Assembly: GCA_022566715.1 (NCBI GenBank) | Contig: JADFIH010000003.1 | Span: forward strand, 1 to 56,678 | Length of the DNA: 56,678 nucleotides | Direction: 5' to 3' | DNA from: Pseudomonadota bacterium | GTDB taxonomy: Bacteria; Pseudomonadota; Alphaproteobacteria; SHVP01 | Shown: positions 25,668 to 35,009 of the stretch, piece after piece | Layout of the letters: the number at the start of each line of letters is the position of its first letter | How positions within the stretch are numbered: position 1 is the stretch's first letter | Program-made: the position numbers and the translations under genes | The notes under the pieces: generated by a model | What the model saw: the letters and a program-made list of their open reading frames with translations, nothing else | Database searches by the model: none | Told to the model about the DNA's origin: nothing

Positions 25668-26697
25668 ACGCCAGACCGACACCGATGCCGTCGCCGCAAT
25701 CGCGGCGCGGCTTTCGGGTGCGCCGGTGTCCTCCGTCACTCAGGTGCTGGGCGGTGGCAACAACCGGATATTCCGGATCGAGGGCGCGGCGGGTTTGACC
25801 TTTGCCCTGAAGGTCTATTATGCCGAGGACGGCGGCGGCGCCAAACGCCTGCGGGCCGAGTACAACGGACTCGAGTTCCTCTGGCGCAACGGCGTACGCC
25901 GGATCCCGCAGCCGATTGCCCACGACGCCCACAACGACTGCGCGCTTTACTCGTGGATCAACGGCACGGCGATCGGCGAGCCCAGGTCGGCCGACATCGA
26001 CGCCGTGCTCGACTTCATGGCCGTCCTGAAACAGGCCTCGCTCGATCCGGCGGCGCCCAGCCTCGCGCCGGCGCGCGAAGCCTGCCTGTCGGCAAGCGAG
26101 CTGGTCGGCCAAATCCGCCAGCGCCGCGAGCGCCTCGACCGGCCGGCCCAGACCGATTCGGGCCTTTCCAAATTCCTCTTCACTGAATTCGATGAGGCTC
26201 TCGTCGTACTCGTCGAGGCGGCGCGCCGGAGTTACGCGAGCCGCGCCGCCGACATCTCCTCGGATTTAGCGCGGGTCAGTCAAACCCTGTCGCCGTCGGA
26301 TTTCGGTTTTCACAACGCGTTGCGTCAGGAAGACGGATCGCTGGTCTTCCTCGATTTCGAGTACTTCGGCTGGGACGACCCGGTAAAACTGACATCCGAT
26401 TTTCTCCTCCACCCCGCGATGCGCCTGACCGAAGAGTTGCGCCAGCGCTTCTCCGACGGGGCAGACCGGCTGTACGGGGGCGACCTAGGGTTTACGCAGC
26501 GCCTGGACGCGCTGTTCGCGCTCTATGGGCTGCGCTGGGCGACGATCGCTCTCAACGAGTTTATCTCGGAGGAGTGGGCGCGCCGGTCCTATGCGCGCGG
26601 CGAAGTGGACCGCGAACGGGTGCTCAACCTGCAGCTTGAAAAGGCGCGCGCTCTGGTCGGCAGGGCCTTGAAGGGGCAGGTCGGCAATGCCGCTTGA
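25657..26697 (+). CDS. APH-family phosphotransferase (choline/aminoglycoside kinase fold)
   Basis: From the ATG at 25657 (alternatives at 25618 and 25621) the product is 346 residues. It has a nucleotide loop QVLGGGNNRIFRIEG, a lysine in FALKVYYAED, a Brenner-like catalytic loop LSPSDFGFHNAL (about 210) and the metal-binding motif FLDFEYFGWDDP. The catalytic loop lacks the usual leading HxD: it reads SPSD. In carbohydrate operons such proteins phosphorylate small sugars or alcohols. It overlaps both neighbours by 11 bp, so the genes are translationally coupled. Confidence 0.8.
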   Translation: MLPKRQTDTDAVAAIAARLSGAPVSSVTQVLGGGNNRIFRIEGAAGLTFALKVYYAEDGGGAKRLRAEYNGLEFLWRNGVRRIPQPIAHDAHNDCALYSWINGTAIGEPRSADIDAVLDFMAVLKQASLDPAAPSLAPAREACLSASELVGQIRQRRERLDRPAQTDSGLSKFLFTEFDEALVVLVEAARRSYASRAADISSDLARVSQTLSPSDFGFHNALRQEDGSLVFLDFEYFGWDDPVKLTSDFLLHPAMRLTEELRQRFSDGADRLYGGDLGFTQRLDALFALYGLRWATIALNEFISEEWARRSYARGEVDRERVLNLQLEKARALVGRALKGQVGNAA

Positions 26698-27544
26698 GGC
26701 GCGACAAGCGCACGGCTCCCACACCACCGCGAAAACGCCGAACCTCGACGAACGTTCCCTGGCCCTGCGGCGCCTGGTCATCAAGGCCCTGGAGGGCGGC
26801 GGCCGCGGCCATTTGGGATCGGCCCTGTCCCTGATCGAGATTCTGCGGGCGCTTTACGACGACACCCTGCGCTTCGACTCCGCCAGGCCGGATTGGCCCG
26901 AGCGCGACCGGTTTATCCTCAGCAAGGGGCACGGCTGCCTCGCGCTCTACGCCATTCTTGCCGACAAGGGCTTTTTCCCGATGGCGGAGCTGGTCAAGTT
27001 CTGCCACTTCGACGGCATCCTCGGCGGCCACCCCGACGCGGGAAAGGTTCCAGGCGTCGAGGCCTCGACCGGCGCGCTGGGCCACGGCCTGCCCATCGGG
27101 CTCGGTCTCGCCCTGGCCGCGCGCCTGCAGAAACGGGACTCGCGCGTGTTCGTGGTCATGGGCGACGGCGAGATCAACGAGGGCTCCGTCTGGGAAGCCG
27201 CCATGTGCGCGGGCAAGCACAACTTGTCCAACCTCACCGCCATCGTCGATTACAACAAGCTTCAGTCCTACGGCCGGACCGCCGAGGTTCAGGACCTCGA
27301 GCCCCTGGCCGACAAATGGCGCAGCTTCGGATTCGCTGTTCACGAGGTGGACGGTCACGATATGGCGGACCTAAATCGGACTTTTTCCGCCTTGCCGCGC
27401 GACCCGAACCGTCCCTCCGCCGTGATCTGCCACACCGTCAAGGGCAAGGGCATTTCCTACGCCGAAGGCAGCCCCGCCTGGCACCACAAATCGAAGATCA
27501 GCGATGAGGAAGTCGTCGCCCTCTACAAAGAACTGGAAGCCTAG
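26687..27544 (+). CDS. Transketolase-like protein, N-terminal (thiamine diphosphate-binding) subunit
   Basis: The 285-residue protein matches the N-terminal half of transketolase. It has GHLGSALSLIEILRALY, FILSKGHGCLALYA, TGALGHGLPIGLGLA and the ThDP signature VVMGDGEINEGSVWEAAM (GDG through N). It pairs with the next gene, which supplies the C-terminal half. Split transketolases of this kind are frequent in sugar biosynthesis clusters and could make a longer-chain ketose for the pathway. It overlaps the kinase gene by 11 bp. Confidence 0.92.
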   Translation: MPLEARQAHGSHTTAKTPNLDERSLALRRLVIKALEGGGRGHLGSALSLIEILRALYDDTLRFDSARPDWPERDRFILSKGHGCLALYAILADKGFFPMAELVKFCHFDGILGGHPDAGKVPGVEASTGALGHGLPIGLGLALAARLQKRDSRVFVVMGDGEINEGSVWEAAMCAGKHNLSNLTAIVDYNKLQSYGRTAEVQDLEPLADKWRSFGFAVHEVDGHDMADLNRTFSALPRDPNRPSAVICHTVKGKGISYAEGSPAWHHKSKISDEEVVALYKELEA

Positions 27545-27546
27545 CC

Positions 27547-28479
27547 GTGCGCCGCACCAGCCTCGACATGGTCTATGAGCTCGCCAAACAGGACGAGCGC
27601 GTGGTGTTCATCGGCTCCGACCTGGGGGCGGGAACGCTCGACGCCTTTCGCGACGAGATGCCGGACCGATTCTTTATGGAAGGCGTGTCCGAAGCCAACA
27701 TCATCGGCATGGCGGCGGGCCTCGCCATGGACGGCTTCATCCCCTACGTCAACACCATCGCCACCTTTCTGACCCGCCGCTGCTTCGAGCAGGTGGCCAT
27801 GGACCTGTGCCTGCATAACCTGCCGGTGCGTTTGATCGCCAACGGCGGAGGGCTGGTCTACGCGCCGCTCGGACCGACCCATCTCGCCATCGAGGACATG
27901 GCCATCATGCGCGCCCTGCCGCGGATGACCGTGGTGGCGCCCGCCGACAAGGAAGAAATGGCCCGCTTCATCCCCCTGACCCTCGATCTGCCGGGGCCGG
28001 TCTATATCCGGCTGGGCAAGGGCGGCGACCCCATCGTGTCGGACGAGCGCAAGGGGTTCACCGTCGGCAAGGCCATTCTCATGCGCGAGCCCGGCCGCGT
28101 GTTGCTGGTCAGTACGGGCGTGATGACGAACCGGGCGCTGACCGCGGCGGAACTCTTGAATGAGTCCGGTCTTGGCTGTGGCGTGCTTCATATGCACACC
28201 GTGAAGCCGCTCGACGATGAGGCCCTTCTCGATTTGGCGTCTCAGGTCGAGGCGATCGTGACCATTGAAGAGCATACCCTGGTCGGTGGCCTGGGAAGCG
28301 CGGTGCGCGATCTTCTTTGCGACCGCCTGGTTACCGCGGCGCCGCCGGTGCTGCGGCTCGGCATCCCCGACACCTTCCCCGACAAGTACGGTACGCAAGA
28401 CGACTTGCTGGCGTATTACGGCCTGCAGCCCGACGCGCTCGCCCATTCGATCCGCGAGTTCGCCGCCAAGGTCGGTTAG
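27547..28479 (+). CDS. Transketolase-like protein, C-terminal (pyrimidine-binding) subunit
   Basis: The 310-residue protein starts at a GTG two bases after the previous stop. It has VVFIGSDLGAG, the Glu-bearing FFMEGVSEANIIGMAAGLA (catalytic Glu that activates ThDP), GPTHLAIEDMAIMRALP and a transketolase C domain with LLVSTGVMTNRAL and EEHTLVGGLGSA. It completes the active site with the preceding subunit. Together they resemble 1-deoxyxylulose-5-phosphate synthase-like pairs found in surface-sugar clusters. Confidence 0.92.
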   Translation: MRRTSLDMVYELAKQDERVVFIGSDLGAGTLDAFRDEMPDRFFMEGVSEANIIGMAAGLAMDGFIPYVNTIATFLTRRCFEQVAMDLCLHNLPVRLIANGGGLVYAPLGPTHLAIEDMAIMRALPRMTVVAPADKEEMARFIPLTLDLPGPVYIRLGKGGDPIVSDERKGFTVGKAILMREPGRVLLVSTGVMTNRALTAAELLNESGLGCGVLHMHTVKPLDDEALLDLASQVEAIVTIEEHTLVGGLGSAVRDLLCDRLVTAAPPVLRLGIPDTFPDKYGTQDDLLAYYGLQPDALAHSIREFAAKVG

Positions 28480-28486
28480 ACCGGGC

Positions 28487-29302
28487 ATGGCGGCGGCGGA
28501 GGCCTATTTCAGCGCGCACGACGCGGACCTCGCGGAACAGTTCCTCGCCGATGGTCATATCGTTTTTCCGGTTGAAGACCGGCCGGCGCTGGACCGGCTG
28601 CGCGGCGCCGTTGCCGGCCTGGCCGCCGAGCACCTTGGCGAAGGGCCCCCCCGTGAAGCAGGTGAATTTCTAAACACGATTCATGAGCGCGTGGGAGCCG
28701 GAAACCTCAACACCCTGCGCCTCGCCATTTTCAACGGCATCAACGACGAGGACTGGCTCCGGCCGGCCTATTTCGGACTGGCCCGTGGCGCCCTGGAAAC
28801 CCTTGTGGGAAACGAGCTGGCGATGCAGCGCCGCATCAATCTCAGCATTCAGCTGCCCAAGGACGATTCATCGCTGCTGCCGGTTCATGCCGATGTCTGG
28901 AGCGGCGATTCGCCCTTCGAGGTGGTGGTCTGGCTGCCGCTGGTCGATTGCTACGCCACCAAGTCGATGTTTTTGCTGCCTCCCGAAGCGAACCGGGAGG
29001 CGGAAGCGCGGCTGGGCGAGTTCAGCGGGCGCAGCGCCGAGGACCTGTTCCGGTCCATCGAGCCCGACGTGGAATGGCTCGATATTCCCTACGGCAAGGT
29101 GCTGCTGTTCTCGCAAAACCTGATGCACGGCAACCGCATCAACCAGGAACCGGAGACGCGCTGGACCATGAACTGCCGTTTCAAATCGTTGTTCTCGCCC
29201 TACGCCGAGAAGCGTTTGGGCGAGTTCTTCGAGCCCATCACCATCCGGCCCGCCACGCGGCTCGGCATGGCGTACCGGCTGCCCGGCGGGTTCAAGGAGT
29301 AG
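28487..29302 (+). CDS. Sporadic carbohydrate cluster 2OG-Fe(II) oxygenase-like protein
   Basis: The 271-residue protein has PVHADVWSGDSPFEVVVWLP (metal-ligand HxD plus strand), KSMFLLPP, LFSQNLMHGNRINQEPETRW (distal His and the Arg that holds 2-oxoglutarate) and NCRFKSLFSPY. This fits the double-stranded beta-helix dioxygenase fold. From memory of annotation, proteins like this occur next to LIC12192-type proteins in 'sporadic carbohydrate clusters', which is exactly the arrangement here. It probably hydroxylates a sugar or sugar-linked intermediate. Confidence 0.82.
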   Translation: MAAAEAYFSAHDADLAEQFLADGHIVFPVEDRPALDRLRGAVAGLAAEHLGEGPPREAGEFLNTIHERVGAGNLNTLRLAIFNGINDEDWLRPAYFGLARGALETLVGNELAMQRRINLSIQLPKDDSSLLPVHADVWSGDSPFEVVVWLPLVDCYATKSMFLLPPEANREAEARLGEFSGRSAEDLFRSIEPDVEWLDIPYGKVLLFSQNLMHGNRINQEPETRWTMNCRFKSLFSPYAEKRLGEFFEPITIRPATRLGMAYRLPGGFKE

Positions 29303-29306
29303 CCGG

Positions 29307-29720
29307 GTGGACGATGTGCGGACCAGTCTGGGTTACCGGGGCTACATCGCGAGCCGTCCGGTGCGCGGCGCCTCCACGCCGCAGCACGTTCAGAACCTCG
29401 TCATTCGCGACTATGCGGCGCGCAATGGGCTCGACTTCAAACTGTCGGCGACCGAGTACGCCATGGACGGCTGTTACCTGATGCTCGAATCGGTTCTGGA
29501 CGACCTGGCCAACCTCGACGGCATCATTCTCTACAGCGTTTTCATGCTGCCCCGGGACCCGGCCCGCCGCAACGCGGTCTATCGCAGCGTGCTCGACTCG
29601 GCGAAGACCCTCCACGGCGCGCTCGAAAATCTTCAACTCGGCGACGGCGGCGACGTGAAACGCCTTGAGGACATTTTCCTCGTCGCCCAGTTCGTGCCCT
29701 CCACGGCGCCGAGCTTCTGA
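29307..29720 (+). CDS. LIC12192 family sporadic carbohydrate cluster protein
   Basis: The 137-residue protein begins at a GTG after AGGAG. It has GYRGYIASRPVRGASTPQHV near the start, then LSATEYAMDGCYLMLESVL and DGIILYSVFMLPRDPARR. This matches my recollection of a small conserved family of unknown biochemical function named from Leptospira and always found in carbohydrate gene clusters. The fold looks alpha/beta, somewhat like resolvase or MGS-like domains. The 2OG oxygenase immediately upstream is its typical partner. Confidence 0.8.
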   Translation: MDDVRTSLGYRGYIASRPVRGASTPQHVQNLVIRDYAARNGLDFKLSATEYAMDGCYLMLESVLDDLANLDGIILYSVFMLPRDPARRNAVYRSVLDSAKTLHGALENLQLGDGGDVKRLEDIFLVAQFVPSTAPSF

Positions 29721-29724
29721 GCCC

Positions 29725-30387
29725 ATGGCCTACATCGATTTCATCGGGCGGCTGCACACGGCGACCAAGCGCGATTATCTGGAGCGTGTGACCGCGCACG
29801 ACAAAGCGGAGTGCGCGGAGGTCGCTTGCAAGTTCGGCAAGGACTATTGGGACGGCGACCGCAGGTTTGGTTTCGGCGGCTATACGTACGATGGCCGATG
29901 GCTGAAGGTCGCCGAGGCCATGGCCGAGCACTATGGACTGAAACCCGGCGCGCGTATTCTCGATGTGGGGTGCGGCAAGGGATTTCTGCTTTACGAGTTC
30001 ACCCGCGTGGTCGCCGGCGCGGACGTGCACGGCATCGACATCTCGGCTTACGCCCTCGAGCACGCCAAGGAAGAGGTGAGGCCAAACCTCACCGAGGGCT
30101 CGGCGACGGAGCTGCCATTCGACGCGGATAGCTTCGATTTCGTGTTTTCGATCAATACCTTACACAATTTTTACAACCATGACCTTCACCGCGCGGCGGC
30201 GGAGATCGAACGAGTCGGCAAGGGCGCGGCGCACATCTCGATCGAGTCCTACCGCAACGAGCGGGAAAAGATGAATCTCCTTTATTGGCAACTCACCTGC
30301 CGCGCCTTCTTGACGCCGCGGGAATGGGAGTGGGCGTTCGCGCAGGCAGGATATACGGGGGACTATGGCTGCATCTTTTTTGAGTAA
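29725..30387 (+). CDS. SAM-dependent methyltransferase (class I)
   Basis: The 220-residue protein has motif I ARILDVGCGKGFLLYEF (about 72), the acidic VHGIDISAYALEHAKE, and LPFDADSFDFVFSINTLHNF, the standard class I order. The N-terminal 60 residues include FGKDYWDGDRRFGFGGYTYD, typical of methyltransferases in surface-sugar clusters. It overlaps the next methyltransferase by 23 bp. The target is presumably a sugar intermediate; no closer assignment is possible. Confidence 0.88.
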   Translation: MAYIDFIGRLHTATKRDYLERVTAHDKAECAEVACKFGKDYWDGDRRFGFGGYTYDGRWLKVAEAMAEHYGLKPGARILDVGCGKGFLLYEFTRVVAGADVHGIDISAYALEHAKEEVRPNLTEGSATELPFDADSFDFVFSINTLHNFYNHDLHRAAAEIERVGKGAAHISIESYRNEREKMNLLYWQLTCRAFLTPREWEWAFAQAGYTGDYGCIFFE

Positions 30388-31090
30388 GTTTCGCGCCGCG
30401 CCGGTTCGATCGCCAGGGCAGTCGAAGGAGCCGCAATATCAGGACGCCTTCGAACTTGCCGCGAAGCAGGGCCTGACCAGCCTTGGCTTGATGACCAATC
30501 AGGTTTGGCACGATGACCCACGCCGTCTGGGCATCGTTCTCGCGCGCTACAAGTTCACCGCCAAAATGTTGAGCGGTGCCCGGCGCGTCCTCGAAGTCGG
30601 CTGCGCCGACGCGTTCGGCACGCGGATCGTTCAGCAGGAAGTGGGGGTGGTGACAGCGTTGGACTTCGATCCCGCGTTCATCGCCGACATCGAACGCCGC
30701 AAGGACCCGTCCTGGCCCATGGAGACCGCCCTGCACGACATGCTCGATGGGCCCTTCGGCGGAGATTTCGACGCCGCCTACAGCCTCGATGTGCTGGAGC
30801 ACGTCGATCGCTCCAGCGAGACCGCGTTCATCGGCAACCTGACGCGCTCGCTGACGCAGCACGGCGTCCTCATAATCGGAACGCCCAGCTTGTCGTCCCA
30901 GGCCCATGCCTCGCCCGCCAGCAAGGAGGGGCACGTCAACTGCAAGAGCGCCGAGACCTTGAAGACGCTTCTGCAGGAGTTCTTCCAAAACGTGTTCATC
31001 TTCTCGATGAACGACGAAGTCGTGCACACGGGGTTCTACCCGATGGCGCATTACTACTTCGCCCTGTGTTGCGCGCCGAAGGAGCGTTGA
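30365..31090 (+). CDS. SAM-dependent methyltransferase (class I)
   Basis: The 241-residue protein has RRVLEVGCADAFGTRIV (motif I), VTALDFDPAFIADI (acidic loop) and FDAAYSLDVLEHV. The core ends with GVLIIGTPSLSSQ. It belongs to the type found in O-antigen and flagellin-glycan clusters. It overlaps the preceding methyltransferase and is followed after one base by the reductase gene, so it is part of the same operon. The acceptor is unknown. Confidence 0.86.
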   Translation: MAASFLSKFRAAPVRSPGQSKEPQYQDAFELAAKQGLTSLGLMTNQVWHDDPRRLGIVLARYKFTAKMLSGARRVLEVGCADAFGTRIVQQEVGVVTALDFDPAFIADIERRKDPSWPMETALHDMLDGPFGGDFDAAYSLDVLEHVDRSSETAFIGNLTRSLTQHGVLIIGTPSLSSQAHASPASKEGHVNCKSAETLKTLLQEFFQNVFIFSMNDEVVHTGFYPMAHYYFALCCAPKER

Positions 31091-31091
31091 T

Positions 31092-31982
31092 GTGCCCCTG
31101 CCCGGGAGCGTCCTGGTCGTTGGCGCCGACGGCCTGATCGGGGCCGCGTTGGTTCGCCGCCTAAGCCGCGGCGGTTCGCGCGTTCTTTCGACCAGCCGCC
31201 GCGCCGCGTCCCATGCCACGTTTCAGGTGGACCTCGCGGCGCCCGGCGCATGGCCCGCCCTGCCCAAGGTCGATGCGGCCGTCCTGTGCGCGGGCAATAC
31301 CTCGATCAGCGCCTGCGCGGAGAACCCCGCCGCCAGCGCCGCCGTTAACGTGACCGGTCTGTCGGCGCTCGCCGACCGGCTGGCGGCGCAAGCGGACATG
31401 GTGCTGCTGCTTTCCAGCAACCAGGTTTTCGACGGCGGCGTCCCCCGGCGCGGCCGCGCGGACGGGACCTGTCCCGTTTGCCAATATGGCCGCCAGAAGG
31501 CCGCCGCCGAGGCCCATGTTCTTGGTTTGAGGGGCGGCGCGGTGCTGCGGCTGACCAAGGTTTTGACGCCGGATCTTGCGCTGCTTACCGGCTGGTGCGC
31601 GGACCTCGCGGCGGGCCGGCCGGTGACCCCCTTCGACAACTTTCCCCTGGCGCCGGTGACGCTGGACTTCGCCGTCGATACTATCGTCGACATACTTTCG
31701 CGGGGCCAGCCCGGCGTTTACCAGGCCTCGGGCGCGGATGATCTCACCTACGCCGACCTTGCGCGCGCCCTGGCCGGGCATGTAGGCGCCGACCCCGGAC
31801 TGGTCACTCCGGTGCAAGCAGTCGCGGCCGGGCTCGGCTTCGAGCGGCTGCCCCGCTATTCTACTCTCGAGATGGAGCTGGAGGAGGCGCGGTTCGGGCG
31901 GGCCGCGCCGGCGTCAGACAGCGTCCTTGAGGAGGTGATCCGGCCGATCGTCCTCACGGGCCGCGCCGTGGCGCACGGGTAG
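31092..31982 (+). CDS. RmlD-like sugar-nucleotide reductase (extended SDR)
   Basis: The 296-residue protein starts with a GTG behind AAGGAG. It has VLVVGADGLIGAALVRRLS (glycine-rich NAD(P) loop), AAVLCAGNT, LLSSNQVFDGGVP and a catalytic YGRQKAAAEAHVL (YxxxK), as in dTDP-4-dehydrorhamnose reductase. It is the last gene of the carbohydrate operon, and its final 69 bases overlap the end of the convergent O-GlcNAc-transferase-like gene. Confidence 0.85.
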   Translation: MPLPGSVLVVGADGLIGAALVRRLSRGGSRVLSTSRRAASHATFQVDLAAPGAWPALPKVDAAVLCAGNTSISACAENPAASAAVNVTGLSALADRLAAQADMVLLLSSNQVFDGGVPRRGRADGTCPVCQYGRQKAAAEAHVLGLRGGAVLRLTKVLTPDLALLTGWCADLAAGRPVTPFDNFPLAPVTLDFAVDTIVDILSRGQPGVYQASGADDLTYADLARALAGHVGADPGLVTPVQAVAAGLGFERLPRYSTLEMELEEARFGRAAPASDSVLEEVIRPIVLTGRAVAHG

Positions 31983-34904
31983 CGCCGGCACCTCGATCGT
32001 GCGCGGCGGGTTCCCCGCGAGATAGTTTTCCATCATCAGCTCGAAACCCGATTCGAGATGGCCGGTTAAACGCCCAATATCGAACAGCGGATGAGTGTCG
32101 CGGTTGGCCTGCAGCTTGGCCTTGAGCGCGGCGAGCTCGGCGGGATTTCGGGCCAGCGAAAGCGCTTTCGATTCGTATTCGGTCATGGAATAGGTGGTGA
32201 GCTCGGGCGCGCCGATGGCGCTGACCAGACTTGCGCCGTTGCGCGCGGGCGGCGCATCACCCCAGAGAGTTAGGACCGGCACCCCCACCCACAGGGCGTC
32301 CGTCGTCGTCACGCCGCCGCCGTGGAAAAGATTGTCCAGGCAGAGATCCACGTGGTGAATCCGCGCCAAGTGATTCGGGTGGAGGATCGTGTTCGCGAAA
32401 CACAAGCGTGCGGGATCGACGCCACGCTTCTTGGCTTCCAAACGGAGGTTCTTGCGGCTTGTCTTGGTACCGCCCATGAACCAAATGAGACTGCCCGGAA
32501 CCTGACGCAGAAGGCGCATCCAGATGTCGAACATCGTCGGATAGAACTTGTAGTGCGAATTGAAGTTTGCAAAGACAAAACCCTCTTCCGGCAAGCCCGC
32601 TTCCACGCGGCTTACCGGCTCGGCGATATGCTCGTGCTGCGAGGTCGCCATGAAGGTGTCGGGAAGGTAGACGAGCTTTTCCGAACAGTACTTTTGGTCT
32701 TCGGGCGGTAACTGGATCTTGTCGGTAATGAGGTAATCGATGTAATCCGCTCCGGTCGTTGAGGAAAAGCCCAGCCAATGCGCTTGAATGGGGGCGGGCC
32801 TAAACGCAAATACTTCATACCGGCCCCCACGCGTGTGGCCCGCCAGATCGACCAAGATGTCGACGCCGTTCCCGTGGATCGTGTCCGCGGCTTTCGTATG
32901 GGTCATGTTGGTGATGTCGATATATTTGTCGAAAGTGGCCTGGAAAAAACTGGTCAGGCCGTCCTCGCCGTAGGTCGTAATGGCGTAGGCCTGGTATTCA
33001 AACCTATCGGTGTTCCGTGCCCCGAGCACCGACTTGAACGCGACCGCGACGCTGTGGAAACGGAAGTCCGGGGACATGAAGCCGACCGTGATTTTTTTCC
33101 CGCGCCGCCGCCGAAATTTGTAGGGTGGCCGTGCTTTCTTCTGCTCCTCGACCTTTTCTTGGGCGCGCTTCGAAATCTGACGCGCGGCGCCGAGCTTTAG
33201 CTCCGGAGTCGCCGGGAGACTTTGAAGACCAAAGGCCGAAACGGCGACTTCCTCGCCGCGGATAACCTGCAACTCCGCGTTGGTGAGGACCTTGCTGATG
33301 ATTGCGTCAAGGTTTGTCCAACTGCACTGTTGCATCAATCCGTGCGCCAAGTAGGGATAGACCACGTCGTAGTGTTCCCTCTGGGAGAGCGCCTTTTTGA
33401 ACACCACGACCGATTCGTCGAACCGGCTCATGAGTTGGAGCAACGTGCCCAGGTTAAAATACACCTCGGTCAACTCAGGGTGGTTGTCCAGAATATCCTG
33501 ATAGGCCTTGATCGCCTTGGCATGCTGACCGGTGTCCTGGTAGGAGATGGCGAGGTTGTTCAGCGCATGCGCGTAGTGCGGCTTGATCTCCACGGCCTTC
33601 TCAAAGGCGTCGATGGCCTTTTCATGCTCGTTGTAGGCTTGGTAGGACAGGCCGATTCCGTTGTATGCCGAATAAAGCGCGGGATTTTTCTGCAGCGCCT
33701 TTTCGAACCACTGCAATGCTTCGTCGAGCCGGTCCATGGCGCGCAAGACGTTGCCAAGGTTGATCATCGCGACGTCGAGTTTCGGGTCGATCTCGGCCGC
33801 CCGCCGATATGCGTCGAGGGCCTCTTCTTGTTTTTTTAAAGCGGCATAGGAGTTTCCCAGGTTGTTCCAGGCATGGGCGGATTCCGGATTGACCTCGATG
33901 GCCTTGTTCAGGGCCTCGATTGCCTCGTCTTGCCGGTCGAGGCTTTGCAGTGCGTTTCCAAGGTTGTTGTAGGCCTCGGAAATATCGCCATGCAGCGTCA
34001 GCGCGTGCTCGAAGTGGGTTATGGCCTGTTCTGCTTCCTTCTTGGCGAGGCACAGGTTTCCGTAGTGAAACGCCACTTCCACGTCATCCGGACGCAATTC
34101 CTTGCAGCGCGCGAGGCGTTCCTCGGCTTCCTCGTACTCCCCGGTTCCGGTGAGCAGCCGGGCCAGGTGGGTCAGGGCCCCGAAGTGGTCAGGATCGAGG
34201 GCAACGACCTTCCGGAAATGATCTATCGCCTCGTCCTGCTTTGCGAGCTTTTCCAGAACGGTGCCAAAGTTACAGTGGACAGCGGCATTGTTGGGATCGA
34301 TGGAAATGGAGTGGCGGTAACTTTCGGCCGCGCCCTTGTAGTCCCCGTTGTTGAAGAGCACGCCCGCCAGGTTGTCGTGGACCTGGGCGCTTCGAGGATC
34401 GTGCTCTGCCGCGGTCGTAAAGGCCGCAACGGCGTCGGCCGTCCGGTCAAGGCCCGCAAGCGCGGCACCCAGGGCCGAATGGGCATGAGCAATCCGTGGG
34501 TTGATGTCGACGCCGCGGGATAGGGACTCAACGGCCTTCTCAAGTTCCCCCTTCGAGAGGTAAAGATTGCCAAGATTGACGTGCGCTTCGGCCAGCCGAG
34601 GGTCCAGGTCCAGTGCTGCCCGGTAGTAGTCCACCGCCTCCTCGAGGCGATTCTGGGTCTGCATGAGATTGCCCAGGTTCGAACGAACCGCAGCATCGGC
34701 GGGCTCGAGTTCGGCCGAACGCTTATAGTATTGCTCCGCTTCCTCGAACCGTTCCTGAGCGGCGACGAGGGCGCCCAGGTTCAGGAGTGCGCTGGTGTCT
34801 TCGGGAGCCGCCTTAAGGACCGCCAAGTAAGTCTTCTCGGCTTCGTCCGCCCGGCCCGCACGATGGTGTTGAAGCGCGAGCGCCAGGGAGTCGGTGGCGC
34901 GCAT
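31914..34904 (-). CDS. TPR protein with O-GlcNAc transferase (SPINDLY/GT41) C-terminal domain
   Basis: The 996-residue protein has about 14-15 tetratricopeptide repeats in residues 1-510 (for example NLGNLYLSKGELEKAVESL, NNLGNALQSLDRQDEAIEAL), then a GT41 catalytic region from about 590 with GFMSPDFRFHSVAVAFKSVL, VDLAGHTRGGRYEVFAFRPA, LGFSSTTGADYIDYLITD and LFHGGGVTTTDALWVGVPVL. Such enzymes put sugars on Ser/Thr of proteins. It sits next to the flagellin locus and converges on the carbohydrate operon, so flagellin is a natural candidate substrate. It has no signal peptide and should act in the cytoplasm. Confidence 0.92.
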   Translation of the reverse strand: MRATDSLALALQHHRAGRADEAEKTYLAVLKAAPEDTSALLNLGALVAAQERFEEAEQYYKRSAELEPADAAVRSNLGNLMQTQNRLEEAVDYYRAALDLDPRLAEAHVNLGNLYLSKGELEKAVESLSRGVDINPRIAHAHSALGAALAGLDRTADAVAAFTTAAEHDPRSAQVHDNLAGVLFNNGDYKGAAESYRHSISIDPNNAAVHCNFGTVLEKLAKQDEAIDHFRKVVALDPDHFGALTHLARLLTGTGEYEEAEERLARCKELRPDDVEVAFHYGNLCLAKKEAEQAITHFEHALTLHGDISEAYNNLGNALQSLDRQDEAIEALNKAIEVNPESAHAWNNLGNSYAALKKQEEALDAYRRAAEIDPKLDVAMINLGNVLRAMDRLDEALQWFEKALQKNPALYSAYNGIGLSYQAYNEHEKAIDAFEKAVEIKPHYAHALNNLAISYQDTGQHAKAIKAYQDILDNHPELTEVYFNLGTLLQLMSRFDESVVVFKKALSQREHYDVVYPYLAHGLMQQCSWTNLDAIISKVLTNAELQVIRGEEVAVSAFGLQSLPATPELKLGAARQISKRAQEKVEEQKKARPPYKFRRRRGKKITVGFMSPDFRFHSVAVAFKSVLGARNTDRFEYQAYAITTYGEDGLTSFFQATFDKYIDITNMTHTKAADTIHGNGVDILVDLAGHTRGGRYEVFAFRPAPIQAHWLGFSSTTGADYIDYLITDKIQLPPEDQKYCSEKLVYLPDTFMATSQHEHIAEPVSRVEAGLPEEGFVFANFNSHYKFYPTMFDIWMRLLRQVPGSLIWFMGGTKTSRKNLRLEAKKRGVDPARLCFANTILHPNHLARIHHVDLCLDNLFHGGGVTTTDALWVGVPVLTLWGDAPPARNGASLVSAIGAPELTTYSMTEYESKALSLARNPAELAALKAKLQANRDTHPLFDIGRLTGHLESGFELMMENYLAGNPPRTIEVPALPVRHGAAREDDRPDHLLKDAV

Positions 34905-34982
34905 AGGCCGGTTCTAGGGTGCCGTGGTTAAGGATCGGTAATGAACCACGCCGCGCGGGTTCTCGCCGGGGCCTGCCCGGAA

Positions 34983-35009
34983 GGCATAAAATTCCCGGCA
35001 AATCTTGCT
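34983..35009. promoter_or_regulatory. ftr-like palindromes upstream of flagellin 1
   Basis: GGCAAATCTTGCT (34997-35009) and the weaker GGCATAAAATTCC (34983-34995) start 14 bp apart, the same spacing as at 21115 and 49404. They lie about 130-160 bp upstream of the sigma-54 promoter at 35130, a usual distance for an enhancer. Confidence 0.6.
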
